Notes: generated from the sequence alone by a model not told the origin. A stretch of DNA of 9,153 bases from an uncultured Bordetella sp. (GCA_937881145.1 CALGFL010000111.1:1-9153); one strand, 5' to 3'. Counted from the first letter of the stretch, positions 1 to 6,448 are shown. Made by a program: numbers and translations.

Positions 1-675
1 GCCGCACAGCGTCGCGATATCAGTGACGCTGGCGTCTCCGGCCAGCAGCACCGACGCCGCATCCAGCAGCAACTTGAACCGCCTCTGGCGCGGCGTCAGA
101 TGAAAGATCTTGTGGAAATACCGTTCGATCTGCGCCACCGACATATGCGCCTGCCTGGCAAGCAGCGGCAGCTGCAGCGGCCCGGCGTAATTCTCTTGAA
201 TATGGCGCGCCACCACCGCCAGGCGCTGATAGGCGGGATGACTGCCCTCGGGCGCCTGCAGATCCCGCGAAATGCCGGCCACCCCCACCACCTTGCCTTG
301 CGCATCGCGCAGCGGCAGCTTGGTGGTCATGCACCAGCCGGGCTGGCGCCCCGGGTACAGATGCAGCTCGAGCTGCTCGATCAGCTTGTTGCCGCTGGCG
401 ATGATGGCCTTGTCCTGCGCCGTGTAAATGCGGCCGAACCGGGTCGGGAAAACCTGCTCCGCCGTCTTGCCCAATAGCGCGCTGGAGTTCTTGAAGCCGC
501 AGCGCGCGGCCAGCGTGCGGTTGGCCAGCACATAGCGTGCCTCGTTGTCCTTCACGAAGAACACCACGTCGAGCATGGTGTCGAACACCGGCTCGAGCAA
601 CGTGAAATGCGCGACCATCCGGGTCAGATCGCCCGCCGCAATGCCGGCCAGCGAGGCGGAATCGGTTGGATTCAT
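1..675 (-). CDS. PAS-domain AraC-family transcriptional regulator (3' end cut by window edge)
   Basis: 225 residues are visible from an ATG at 675; the frame is still open at base 1, so the C-terminus lies outside the window. Residues about 30-140 resemble a PAS sensor domain, ending in a segment like the PAS/PAC type (KLPLRDAQGKVVGVAGISRD). Residues about 150-225 are an AraC-type DNA-binding domain. Its first helix-turn-helix (LLARQAHMSVAQIERYFHKIF) is complete, followed by TPRQ and the start of the second (ASVTDIATLCG). Roughly 25-35 residues are probably missing. It starts 27 bp after the dehydrogenase alpha-subunit stop on the same strand, so it may be the last gene of the hydroxyproline operon and may control it. 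Hydroxyproline loci in Pseudomonas also carry an AraC-type activator. The ligand sensed by the PAS domain cannot be told from sequence. The ribosome-binding site is weak (GGACGAG just upstream). Confidence 0.85.
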   Translation of the reverse strand, partial: MNPTDSASLAGIAAGDLTRMVAHFTLLEPVFDTMLDVVFFVKDNEARYVLANRTLAARCGFKNSSALLGKTAEQVFPTRFGRIYTAQDKAIIASGNKLIEQLELHLYPGRQPGWCMTTKLPLRDAQGKVVGVAGISRDLQAPEGSHPAYQRLAVVARHIQENYAGPLQLPLLARQAHMSVAQIERYFHKIFHLTPRQRRFKLLLDAASVLLAGDASVTDIATLCG

Positions 676-702
676 GCCGCACTCGTCCGATCGGGCCGCG
701 CC

Positions 703-2007
703 TTACGTTGCATCCGTGGCCGCGTCCGTGCCGGCCAGATCGGCCAGTGTTCCTATCCGCGTGGGCGACAGGGGCGGGCGCGTGTTCGAAGGCTGCCAGC
801 CGAAGCAGAACGCGGCCGCGCCGCCGCAGATGCGGCCCTGGCAAGGGCCCATGCCGCAGCGCGTATGCAGCTTGGCCATGCGCCACGAATCGTGCGTGGC
901 GAGCTCGCCATGAGGCACGTCCTCGCAGCGGCAGAAGATGGTGTCGTCCCTGGGCAGCGCGCGCAGGGACGGATTCAGGGCGAAGGCCGCGTGCAGGCGC
1001 CGGGAAAAATCGCGATACCGCTCGCGCCGCGCGAAGAGCCGGCGCGCCGCGTCCTGCTGCTCCAATGCGGCGTGCGCCGCGATGCGGCCCTCGAGCGCCG
1101 ACAGCTCCATGCCGCCCACGCCCGTGCACTCGCCGGCGGCATAGACGTCGGGCTGCGTAGTGTGCTGCCAGGCATCGACCTGGACCGCCGTGGTGTCGGC
1201 ATATGGGGCCGACGCGCAGCCCAGCGCCGCCGCCAGTTCGATGTTCGGCAGCAAGCCGTAAGCGCAGGCGAGCCGGTCGCAGCACAGATCGATGCTGCCT
1301 TGCGGCCGTTGAACGGTTACGCTGCGTAGCCGATCGTCGCCATGGGCCGCGACGACCTGCGCACCGCGCCAGTAGGGCGTCTTGCGCAAGCCCAGCCGCA
1401 GGCGGATGGCTTGCACGAGCTTGGCCGGCGTGAGCGCCAGCGAGCGGGCGAAGCGCGCGACGGATCGATGCGAGGCTTGTTCGACGATCGCCACGATCTT
1501 TGCGCCTTGCTCCTGCGCGGTCTTGGCGCTGGCCCACAACAGCGGCCCGCTGCCGGCCAGCACGATGCGCTGGCCCGCCACCGGCGTGCCGCCCTTGATG
1601 AGCGCCTGCAGGCCGCCCGCGCCAGTCACGCCGGGCAGGGTCCAGCCGGGATAGGGCAGGAAGCGTTCGCGCGCGCCGGTGGCGAGGATCAGCCGGTCGT
1701 AGCCCAGCACATGGCCTTGCCGGGCGTCTTCCACTTGCAGGCGCTTGCCCGCCAGCGGCTGCACCACGCGTGTGCCGCACAGGCGCGTGAGGTTCGGATA
1801 ACGGGCCAGCGCGTCCAGCAGCTCGCGCGCCGGGCCCTTGGGGGGATGGGCCGGCCCCTGCCGCCAGATCTGGCCGCCCGGCAGGATGTTGTCGTCGACC
1901 AGGCCGACGCGCGCGCCCGACTGCGCGGCGACTTGCGCCGCCGACAGGCCGGCCGGGCCCGCGCCGATGATCAGGATGTCGAATTGCATGGGGTTCGCGT
2001 TCGTCAC
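703..2007 (-). CDS. D-hydroxyproline dehydrogenase alpha-type subunit: NAD(P)/FAD-binding oxidoreductase with C-terminal BFD-like [2Fe-2S] domain
   Basis: This 434-residue protein belongs to the HcnB / opine-oxidase subunit A group of flavoproteins. An N-terminal FAD-binding Rossmann motif GAGPAG lies at residues 15-20. The second nucleotide-binding fold contains LAGSGPLLWASA, and the FAD-closing ATG/GD-like motif is VYAAGECTGVGGMELSALEG. The C-terminus carries a BFD-like iron-sulfur site: CRC at about 359-361 and C-x4-C-x4-C (RCGMGPCQGRIC) at about 384-394. I chose the GTG at 2007 because it overlaps the upstream stop (GTGA) and has GGAG seven bases upstream. The ATG at 1989 (MQFDILIIG) would give 428 residues and is the alternative. 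It is co-transcribed with the gamma and beta subunits and is inferred to pass electrons from cis-4-hydroxy-D-proline oxidation to the respiratory chain. Amino-acid specificity comes from context, since the same architecture serves opine oxidases and HCN synthase. Confidence 0.88.
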   Translation of the reverse strand: MTNANPMQFDILIIGAGPAGLSAAQVAAQSGARVGLVDDNILPGGQIWRQGPAHPPKGPARELLDALARYPNLTRLCGTRVVQPLAGKRLQVEDARQGHVLGYDRLILATGARERFLPYPGWTLPGVTGAGGLQALIKGGTPVAGQRIVLAGSGPLLWASAKTAQEQGAKIVAIVEQASHRSVARFARSLALTPAKLVQAIRLRLGLRKTPYWRGAQVVAAHGDDRLRSVTVQRPQGSIDLCCDRLACAYGLLPNIELAAALGCASAPYADTTAVQVDAWQHTTQPDVYAAGECTGVGGMELSALEGRIAAHAALEQQDAARRLFARRERYRDFSRRLHAAFALNPSLRALPRDDTIFCRCEDVPHGELATHDSWRMAKLHTRCGMGPCQGRICGGAAAFCFGWQPSNTRPPLSPTRIGTLADLAGTDAATDAT

Positions 2008-2291
2008 GTCCGCGCTCCGCCGTCCGCCGCGGCCGTCTCGACCCGCATGCCGTCCGCGCTGAGTGTCTGGCAGGCCAGCCGGTGCGCGCGCCCGTCTATG
2101 GTCACGCGGCATTCCTGACAGACGCCCATGCCGCACAGCGGCCCGCGCAGGGCGCCGGTGACCGAGCGCCGCGTGATCGCGCCGCTGCTCTCGGTGCCGG
2201 CCATGGCGCGGGCGATCGCGGCGGCCACGGTGCTTCCGGCCGGCACCGCGATGCGGCGGCCGTCGATTTCGAGTTCGATGCGTTCAGCCAT
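2004..2291 (-). CDS. D-hydroxyproline dehydrogenase gamma-type subunit: small [2Fe-2S] ferredoxin-like protein
   Basis: This 95-residue protein has a plant-type [2Fe-2S] cluster motif. Cys53, Cys58, Cys61 and Cys74 form C-x4-C-x2-C-x12-C within PLCGMGVCQECRV...LACQT. It matches the HcnA / opine-oxidase small subunit and the N-terminal ferredoxin domain of sarcosine-oxidase alpha chains. The ATG at 2291 was chosen because it begins [11 protein letters not shown], has GGAAG upstream and overlaps the DadA-like stop by 8 bp. An ATG at 2306 would add five residues. Its stop overlaps the start of the alpha subunit (GTGA), so the three chains are probably translationally coupled. Its role is inferred to be relaying electrons between the flavins and the quinone or other acceptor. 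Confidence 0.88.
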   Translation of the reverse strand: MAERIELEIDGRRIAVPAGSTVAAAIARAMAGTESSGAITRRSVTGALRGPLCGMGVCQECRVTIDGRAHRLACQTLSADGMRVETAAADGGART

Positions 2292-3465
2292 GAGCGGCGC
2301 TTCCATTGTCAAGACAACGTGCCGGCAGATAGGGCGTGGGGTCGATGGCCGCGGCCTGCCCGAGCATTTGCGCCGCGATCAGTTTCGCGGTGCCCAGGGC
2401 CGTGGTGACGCCCAGGCCTTCGTGTCCCACAGCCAGCCAGGTGTTCGGGTGCGGCGAGCTGCCGGGCAAGGCCGGGCCGATCAAAGGCAGGCCGTCCAGC
2501 GTCGAGGGCCGAAAACCCGTCCAGGCGCGCAGCGCGTTCAAGTCGGGCAGGCCGGGCATGAACTCGGCGGCGCGGCGCAGCATGCGCGCCAGCACGGCCG
2601 GCTCGACAGCCGGATCGGTCGTGTCGAACTGCCGCGAGGAACCGATCAGCAACTGGCCGGTCGGGCGAGGCTGCACATTGAAGGCGACCGAAGTGCCGCT
2701 GGTCTGGTGTGCACTCTTGATATAGCCGAGCTCGAGAATCTGGTGGCGCACGACGCCGGGATAGCGGTCGGTGATCAGCAAGTGGCCCTTCTTGGGCACC
2801 AGCGGCAGGCCCGGCATCAGCGTCGGCGCGGCCAGGCCGTTGGCCAGGAGAACCGCGCCGGCGGCCAGCGTGGTGCCGTCGGCGAGCCGCACGCCGTGCC
2901 GCTCGATGGCGATCACCTCGGCATCGCCGCGCACTGCGATGCGTCCGCCCAGCGGTTGCTCGAGCAGCCAGGCCGAGGCGGTGGGCGCATAGACCACGGC
3001 GTCGTCGGGCACGATCATGCCGCCCGCCAGACCTTCGCGCAGTGCCGGTTCGACCTCGCGCAATTGCGCCGCATCCAGCATCGAGCAGGCGATGCCTCGG
3101 GCTTGCAATACCTGCTGGCGCGCGCGGGCCGCCGCCATTTCTTCTTCGTCGGCCGCCGCCCAGACCGTGCCGCAGCGCACGAAGGCCTGCTTGGCTTGAA
3201 GCCTGGGCGCGAGCGCCAGCCACAAATCGCGCGACCAGGCGCTCAGGGCGAATTCGGCGGGCGGGTCGTCCATGACCACCAAATGGCCCATGCCGGCCGC
3301 CGTCGTGCCGGTGCCGATGCCGGCGCGGTCGAGGACCAGTACCGATAAGCCGTGCGCGGCCAGTTCGTGCGCGCAGGCCGCACCGACGATGCCCGCGCCA
3401 ACGATGATGACATCGGGTCGGGCCGCGTCAGGTCGGGCCGCATCAGGCCGCGCGCCTTGCGTCAT
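2284..3465 (-). CDS. D-hydroxyproline dehydrogenase beta-type subunit: DadA-like FAD-dependent oxidoreductase
   Basis: This 393-residue protein belongs to the DAO/DadA flavoprotein family. The FAD-binding motif [18 protein letters not shown] has GAGIVG at residues 23-28, followed by the acidic end of strand two (VLVLD). The C-terminal FAD-binding part includes [14 protein letters not shown] and [18 protein letters not shown]. This is the expected catalytic subunit that oxidises cis-4-hydroxy-D-proline to delta1-pyrroline-4-hydroxy-2-carboxylate. That assignment rests on its position directly after the hydroxyproline epimerase and on the two accompanying iron-sulfur/flavin subunits. The start ATG overlaps the epimerase stop (ATGA). 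The first 18 residues include a low-complexity run of three Ala-Arg-Pro-Asp copies encoded by near-identical repeats, an unusual extension before the conserved fold. A D-amino-acid or opine dehydrogenase with another substrate remains possible. Confidence 0.88.
   Translation of the reverse strand: MTQGARPDAARPDAARPDVIIVGAGIVGAACAHELAAHGLSVLVLDRAGIGTGTTAAGMGHLVVMDDPPAEFALSAWSRDLWLALAPRLQAKQAFVRCGTVWAAADEEEMAAARARQQVLQARGIACSMLDAAQLREVEPALREGLAGGMIVPDDAVVYAPTASAWLLEQPLGGRIAVRGDAEVIAIERHGVRLADGTTLAAGAVLLANGLAAPTLMPGLPLVPKKGHLLITDRYPGVVRHQILELGYIKSAHQTSGTSVAFNVQPRPTGQLLIGSSRQFDTTDPAVEPAVLARMLRRAAEFMPGLPDLNALRAWTGFRPSTLDGLPLIGPALPGSSPHPNTWLAVGHEGLGVTTALGTAKLIAAQMLGQAAAIDPTPYLPARCLDNGSAAHG
3417..3452 (-). 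repeat. 15-bp in-frame tandem repeat encoding (AA)RPD
   Basis: On the minus strand, codons 5-18 of the DadA-like gene read Ala-Arg-Pro-Asp then Ala-Ala-Arg-Pro-Asp twice. The two full units (GCGGCCCGACCTGAC and GCGGCCCGACCCGAT) differ at two positions, and a partial 12-bp unit (GCGCGGCCTGAT) precedes them. The unit is a multiple of three, so copy-number change would leave the frame intact. Confidence 0.7.
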
Positions 3466-4415
3466 AGCGCCTGCAGGCCGTAGGCAAACGGGTCGTCCGC
3501 GCCGAACAGCAGCGTGCCCTGCCCGCTCACGTAGGCAGAGCCGCGGATGGTGGGCACCACCTGGTCCGCGGGCAAATCGGCGTCGCGCGCGTAGCTGGCC
3601 TCGAACACGCTGCCGACGATGCTTTCCTGGCGCCACACTTTGCCGGGTTCCAGTTCGCCGGCCGCAGCCAGGCAGGCCACCTTGGCGCTGGTGCCGGTGC
3701 CGCAGGGCGAGCGGTCGTAGGCCTTGCCGGGGCACAGCACGAAGTTGCGGCTGTCGATGCCGGATTTGGGCGAATCGGCGAAGAGCTCGATGTGATCGAT
3801 CTCGGCGCCGTCCTTGACCGTGATGCCTTGTTCGCCAAGCGCGCGGCGCATGGCCCAGGTGAATTCGGTCAGCGCGTCCACGCGCGAGAAATCGAGCTGC
3901 TGGCCGTGGTCGGCCACCAGGAAGAACCAGTTGCCGCCCCAGCCGATGTCGCCGTGCATGCGGCCGTAGCCGGGAACGTCGAGCGCCACGGCGTGCTTGT
4001 AGCGATAGGCCGGGACGTTGCGCACCGTGACGCTGCCGTCGCCGTGCAGTTCGGCTTCGACCACGCCGACCGGGGTTTCGATGCGGTGCCGGCCCGCCTC
4101 GATGCGCCCCAAGTGCGCGAGCGAGGCAACCAGACCGATGGTGCCGTGGCCGCACATGCCCAGAAAGCCGACGTTGTTAAAGAAGATCACGCCGGCCGAG
4201 CAGGTCGGGTCCGACGGCTCGCACAGCAGCGCGCCGACCAGCACGTCCGAGCCGCGCGGCTCGTTGACGATGCCGGCGCGCAGGCCGTCGTGGTCGCGCT
4301 TGAAAATGGCCAGGCGCTCGCTCAGCGGACCTTTGCCCAGGTCCGGGCCGCCGTCGATCACCAGACGGGTCGGTTCGCCGCCGGTGTGGGAGTCGATGAT
4401 GTGTACGGTTTTCAT
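3462..4415 (-). CDS. lhpA: 4-hydroxyproline 2-epimerase (proline racemase family)
   Basis: This 317-residue protein converts trans-4-hydroxy-L-proline to cis-4-hydroxy-D-proline, the entry step of the pathway. It opens with [13 protein letters not shown], typical of the proline racemase superfamily. It keeps both catalytic cysteines: Cys88 in MCGHGTIG and about Cys238 in SPCGTGTSA. Retaining the first cysteine argues against trans-3-hydroxyproline dehydratase, where it is replaced by Thr or Ser. Length and motif spacing fit bacterial 4-hydroxyproline epimerases of about 310-315 residues. It is the first gene of the run epimerase-beta-gamma-alpha, with 4-bp overlap into the next gene. The gntR gene ends 120 bp upstream. 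No strong ribosome-binding site precedes the ATG. The symbol follows Pseudomonas usage, and other names (hypE, hypRE) exist. Proline racemase activity is less likely given the neighbours. Confidence 0.93.
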   Translation of the reverse strand: MKTVHIIDSHTGGEPTRLVIDGGPDLGKGPLSERLAIFKRDHDGLRAGIVNEPRGSDVLVGALLCEPSDPTCSAGVIFFNNVGFLGMCGHGTIGLVASLAHLGRIEAGRHRIETPVGVVEAELHGDGSVTVRNVPAYRYKHAVALDVPGYGRMHGDIGWGGNWFFLVADHGQQLDFSRVDALTEFTWAMRRALGEQGITVKDGAEIDHIELFADSPKSGIDSRNFVLCPGKAYDRSPCGTGTSAKVACLAAAGELEPGKVWRQESIVGSVFEASYARDADLPADQVVPTIRGSAYVSGQGTLLFGADDPFAYGLQAL

Positions 4416-4535
4416 GAGGGCAATCGTATGTCGGTGGCGGCTATCGCGTCTTGGGCAACTGGTGCGGGTTGCATGACGATTTTTGCATAGTGGCCGCGGG
4501 CCGGTTGTGCCGGAACGCGTCTCTCCGGCCGGCTG
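4416..4535 (-). promoter_or_regulatory. Intergenic leader of epimerase operon with repeated ATGCAA element
   Basis: This 120-bp gap lies between the gntR stop and the epimerase start. The minus strand carries ATGCAA twice (4488-4483 and 4474-4469), 14 bp apart, in a locally A/T-richer stretch, which may be a protein-binding site. I see no convincing -35/-10 pair and no U-tracted terminator after gntR. The only hairpin (GCCGGA/TCCGGC with a 9-nt loop, about 4510-4530) has no T run. Whether the epimerase has its own promoter or is read through from gntR is open. Confidence 0.35.
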
Positions 4536-5213
4536 TCAGGCCGTTCGCCGGGACAGGAGAAAGTCGCGCAATTCATCGCTGACGTGCCCGATGTGGCGCT
4601 TCAAAAGCGCGGCCGCTTCCTGGGCCTGGCCTTTGCGGCACAGGTCCACCAGCTCGGCGTGCTCGGCTTCCGCCTGCGCCGCGCTTTGCCGCGACAGCGA
4701 AAGCTGCAGACGCGTATAGCGGTCGGTCTGCAGCAGCAGGGAATTGACGATGTTCGTGGTCTTGGGCTGGTTGGCCCGCGACATGAGGCGCTGATGCAGC
4801 CGCGTGTTCAGCTCGCCCCAGCGCGCCGGCGAGTTCGCGTGCAGCTCTTCGCTGTATTCGGCCAGGATGCGGTCCAGCTCGGTGAAGTCCGATTCGGTCA
4901 GGCGAGGCGCCGATTTGCTCAGCAGCATGGGTTCGAGCAGGGCGCGCAGTTCGAACAGCTCTTCGATTTCGGCGATCGACAGTTCGGAGACGATCGCGCC
5001 TTTGTGCGGCAGGATCTGGATCAATCCCTCGCTTTCCAATTGCACGAATGCTTCCCGCAAGGGAATGCGGCTGATGCCGAATTCGGCCGCCAGGGCGTCC
5101 TGCCGCAGCTGGAAACCTTCGGCCAGCTCGCCCTCGATGATTCTGCGCCGCAGCTCATCGGCAGCCGCTTGCGCCCGGGTCGCGTGGCCTAATGCGGAGC
5201 GCGTGGTGTTCAT
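4536..5213 (-). CDS. GntR-family transcriptional regulator, FCD (FadR-like) subfamily
   Basis: This 225-residue protein has an N-terminal winged helix at residues about 11-75 (ADELRRRIIEGELAEGFQLRQDALAAEFGISRIPLREAFVQLESEGLIQILPHKGAIV), diagnostic of GntR. The C-terminal all-helical FCD ligand domain spans about 80-215. Histidines 140, 185 and 207 sit where FCD proteins usually bind a metal that helps hold a carboxylate effector. The ATG at 5213 was chosen because homologous sequence begins just after it; an upstream TTG at 5258 would add 15 residues lying in terminator DNA. It sits between the deaminase and the epimerase, both of the same pathway, so it is probably the local repressor. The inducer would be hydroxyproline or a pathway intermediate (inference). 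Its own leader is only 43 bp from the terminator U-tract, which constrains where its promoter can be. Confidence 0.9.
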   Translation of the reverse strand: MNTTRSALGHATRAQAAADELRRRIIEGELAEGFQLRQDALAAEFGISRIPLREAFVQLESEGLIQILPHKGAIVSELSIAEIEELFELRALLEPMLLSKSAPRLTESDFTELDRILAEYSEELHANSPARWGELNTRLHQRLMSRANQPKTTNIVNSLLLQTDRYTRLQLSLSRQSAAQAEAEHAELVDLCRKGQAQEAAALLKRHIGHVSDELRDFLLSRRTA

Positions 5214-5252
5214 GTTGTCGCTCGGAATTTGATTTGCCTTGGGGCGGCCCTG

Positions 5253-5258
5253 CGTCAA
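5253..5258 (-). promoter_or_regulatory. Possible -35 box for gntR inside the terminator U-tract
   Basis: The minus strand reads TTTTTTGACG, so TTGACG (five of six to TTGACA) directly follows the terminator stem. The DNA 17-20 bp further on (AAATCAAATT) is A/T-rich but gives only a weak -10. This is a candidate only. Without it, gntR would depend on read-through from the deaminase transcript. Confidence 0.25.
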
Positions 5259-5293
5259 AAAACAAGCGGCCGGTTTTTCGGCGGCCGCTTGTT
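5257..5293 (-). terminator. Intrinsic terminator of the deaminase gene
   Basis: A perfect 12-bp inverted repeat (AACAAGCGGCCG at 5261-5272 and CGGCCGCTTGTT at 5282-5293) encloses a 9-nt loop. On the minus strand it is followed by a run of six T (5262-5257). It begins 34 bp past the deaminase stop and separates that gene from gntR. There is no T run on the plus strand, so it acts in one direction. Confidence 0.9.
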
Positions 5294-5326
5294 CGACTGC
5301 GAAGCGATATCCGGATCCAGGAGGTT

Positions 5327-6268
5327 TTACTTCTGGTTGTCCTTGGACCAGTTGGCATACCAGCTGCGGAACAAGGCGTACTGCGTCTCGGCGTAGCGGC
5401 GCTGCGAGTCGCTCAGGGCGTCGGTTTCGTTGAAGTGCAGCGTGTATTCCTTGTCGCCGTTGAGCACCATCAGGTACTTATAGTACAGGACCAGGTCGGT
5501 GCCTTCATCGAAGGAAGACAGCACGGCCAGGGCGCCTTCCAGTTCCTGCGCCTGGCGGCGGGCGAGGGCGTCGCCCTTGCAGGCCTTCTTGCACAGATCG
5601 ACCAGCTGCAGCACTTCGCGCGGCAGGGCATTGCCGATGCCGGTAATGGCGCCGGTCGCACCGCAGTTCACGAAGCCGTGGAACACCTGAGTGTCGACGC
5701 CGGCCATCAGGGTGACGGTCTCGTCCTTGGACGTGATGTGCTCGGCCGCATAGCGCATGTCGGCCGCGCCGCCGAATTCCTTGAAGCCGATCAGGTTCGG
5801 GTACTTGGCGCGCAGTTCGAAGAACAGATCGGCGCGCGTGGCGAAGCCGTAATAGGGGCTGTTGTAGATGACGGCGGGCAGCTTGGGCGCCGCTTCGAGG
5901 ATGGCGGCGAAGTGCGCCTTCTGGGCAGCGGCGGACGAGCCGCGCGACAGCACGCGCGGGATGACCATCAGGCCCTGGGCGCCAACCTTGGCGGCGTGGG
6001 CCGCGTGCGACACGGCTTCCTTGGTGTTCACGGCGCCGGTGCCGACGATAGTGGGGATGCCGGCGGCGACCAGGCGCGCCACGCCTTCCTGGCGCTGGGC
6101 TTCGGTCAACAGGGGCCAGTCGCCCATCGAGCCGCAATAGACGACTGCGCTCATGCCGATCCCGATCAGTTCGCGGCCCTTGCGCACGAGGGCGTCGAAA
6201 TCGGGCTTGCGATCGGCGGTGCAGGGCGTCATCAGGGCGGGGATGGTGCCGGTGAAGATATTGCTCAT
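5327..6268 (-). CDS. lhpC: DapA-family delta1-pyrroline-4-hydroxy-2-carboxylate deaminase
   Basis: This 313-residue (beta/alpha)8-barrel protein belongs to the dihydrodipicolinate synthase / N-acetylneuraminate lyase family. The Schiff-base lysine is Lys163 in GFKEFGG, and the conserved tyrosine is Tyr135 in AVIYNSPYYG. These match the family's usual positions (161 and 133 in E. coli DapA). The DapA GTTGE loop is replaced by YCGSMGDWPLLT (44-55), as expected for a non-DapA substrate. The N-terminus FTGTIPALMTPCTADRKPDFDALV is characteristic of the hydroxyproline-pathway deaminases. The inferred reaction is deamination and dehydration of delta1-pyrroline-4-hydroxy-2-carboxylate to alpha-ketoglutarate semialdehyde. 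A strong ribosome-binding site GAGGAAAG (6279-6272) precedes the ATG. It forms its own transcription unit, with a promoter-like region upstream and a terminator downstream. The symbol follows Pseudomonas usage; a generic aldolase is the fallback call. Confidence 0.88.
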   Translation of the reverse strand: MSNIFTGTIPALMTPCTADRKPDFDALVRKGRELIGIGMSAVVYCGSMGDWPLLTEAQRQEGVARLVAAGIPTIVGTGAVNTKEAVSHAAHAAKVGAQGLMVIPRVLSRGSSAAAQKAHFAAILEAAPKLPAVIYNSPYYGFATRADLFFELRAKYPNLIGFKEFGGAADMRYAAEHITSKDETVTLMAGVDTQVFHGFVNCGATGAITGIGNALPREVLQLVDLCKKACKGDALARRQAQELEGALAVLSSFDEGTDLVLYYKYLMVLNGDKEYTLHFNETDALSDSQRRYAETQYALFRSWYANWSKDNQK

Positions 6269-6357
6269 GGTCTTTCCTCGAAACAGGCTGGGAGTGGGTT
6301 CGGAGCTTGAGCCAGCTCGATGCCGGCCACGCGCAGGAGGAAGATTATCTCGATCTG

Positions 6358-6386
6358 AATATTTTATACAATATCCAAATTGTAAA
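6358..6386 (-). promoter_or_regulatory. Candidate sigma-70 promoter of the deaminase gene
   Basis: On the minus strand TTTACA (6386-6381, five of six to TTGACA) is followed 17 bp on by AATATT (6363-6358, four of six to TATAAT). The surrounding stretch is strikingly A+T-rich against a G+C-rich background. It would give a leader of about 80 nt before the ATG at 6268. TATAAA at 6368-6363 with CACTTT at 6391-6386 is an alternative pairing. Confidence 0.5.
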
Positions 6387-6388
6387 AA
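6363..6388. promoter_or_regulatory. Inverted repeat over the deaminase promoter, candidate regulator operator
   Basis: TACAAT (6367-6372) and ATTGTA (6379-6384) form a perfect 6-bp dyad with a 6-bp spacer. After one mismatch it extends by TTT/AAA on both sides. It covers the putative -35 box and most of the spacer. The minus-strand ATTGTATAAAAT (6372-6361) differs at one base from the palindrome ATTGTATACAAT, which resembles operators bound by FCD-type GntR proteins. The nearby gntR product is therefore a plausible binder (inference). Confidence 0.45.
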
Positions 6389-6421
6389 GTGTGCGATGCC
6401 CAGGACCAGGCGGTGTGCGGG

Positions 6422-6448
6422 TCAAAGGGCAATCAAAGGGTGAAAGGG
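6422..6448. repeat. Three AAAGGG direct repeats upstream of the deaminase promoter
   Basis: On the plus strand TCAAAGGG occurs at 6422-6429 and 6433-6440, followed by GAAAGGG at 6442-6448. The first two copies are 11 bp apart, about one helical turn. They lie about 35-60 bp upstream of the candidate -35 box and just past the anmK stop, a fitting place for an activator site. Chance similarity is possible. Confidence 0.4.

Noticed and set aside
20..1780. Very long open frame on the minus strand across the AraC-type and dehydrogenase alpha genes.
   Set aside because: It is out of frame with two genes that have clear conserved motifs, and its sequence is Arg/Ala/Gly-rich without recognisable domains, as expected for a G+C-rich shadow frame.
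2128..3348. Long plus-strand open frame opposite the DadA-like and [2Fe-2S] genes.
   Set aside because: It is antisense to well-supported genes, has no ribosome-binding site or recognisable domain, and its composition is that of a complementary-strand artefact.
3462..4415. Alternative call of proline racemase or trans-3-hydroxyproline dehydratase for the epimerase.
   Set aside because: Both catalytic cysteines are present, which excludes the dehydratase type. The neighbouring dehydrogenase subunits and DapA-family deaminase point to 4-hydroxyproline, not proline.
4428..4490. 20-codon plus-strand frame ([20 protein letters not shown]) with GAGGG seven bases upstream, in the gntR-epimerase gap.
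   Set aside because: The ribosome-binding-site match is short and the peptide has no known pattern. Its start region lies against the epimerase leader and no promoter is visible, so chance is the simpler explanation.
4510..4530. Hairpin GCCGGA/TCCGGC with 9-nt loop after gntR, considered as a terminator.
   Set aside because: The stem has only six pairs and no T run follows on the minus strand; such pairs are common in this G+C-rich DNA.
5327..6268. Alternative call of dihydrodipicolinate synthase (DapA) in lysine biosynthesis.
   Set aside because: The active-site loop reads YCGSMGD in place of the DapA GTTGE type, the protein is longer at the C-terminus, and it lies with hydroxyproline genes.
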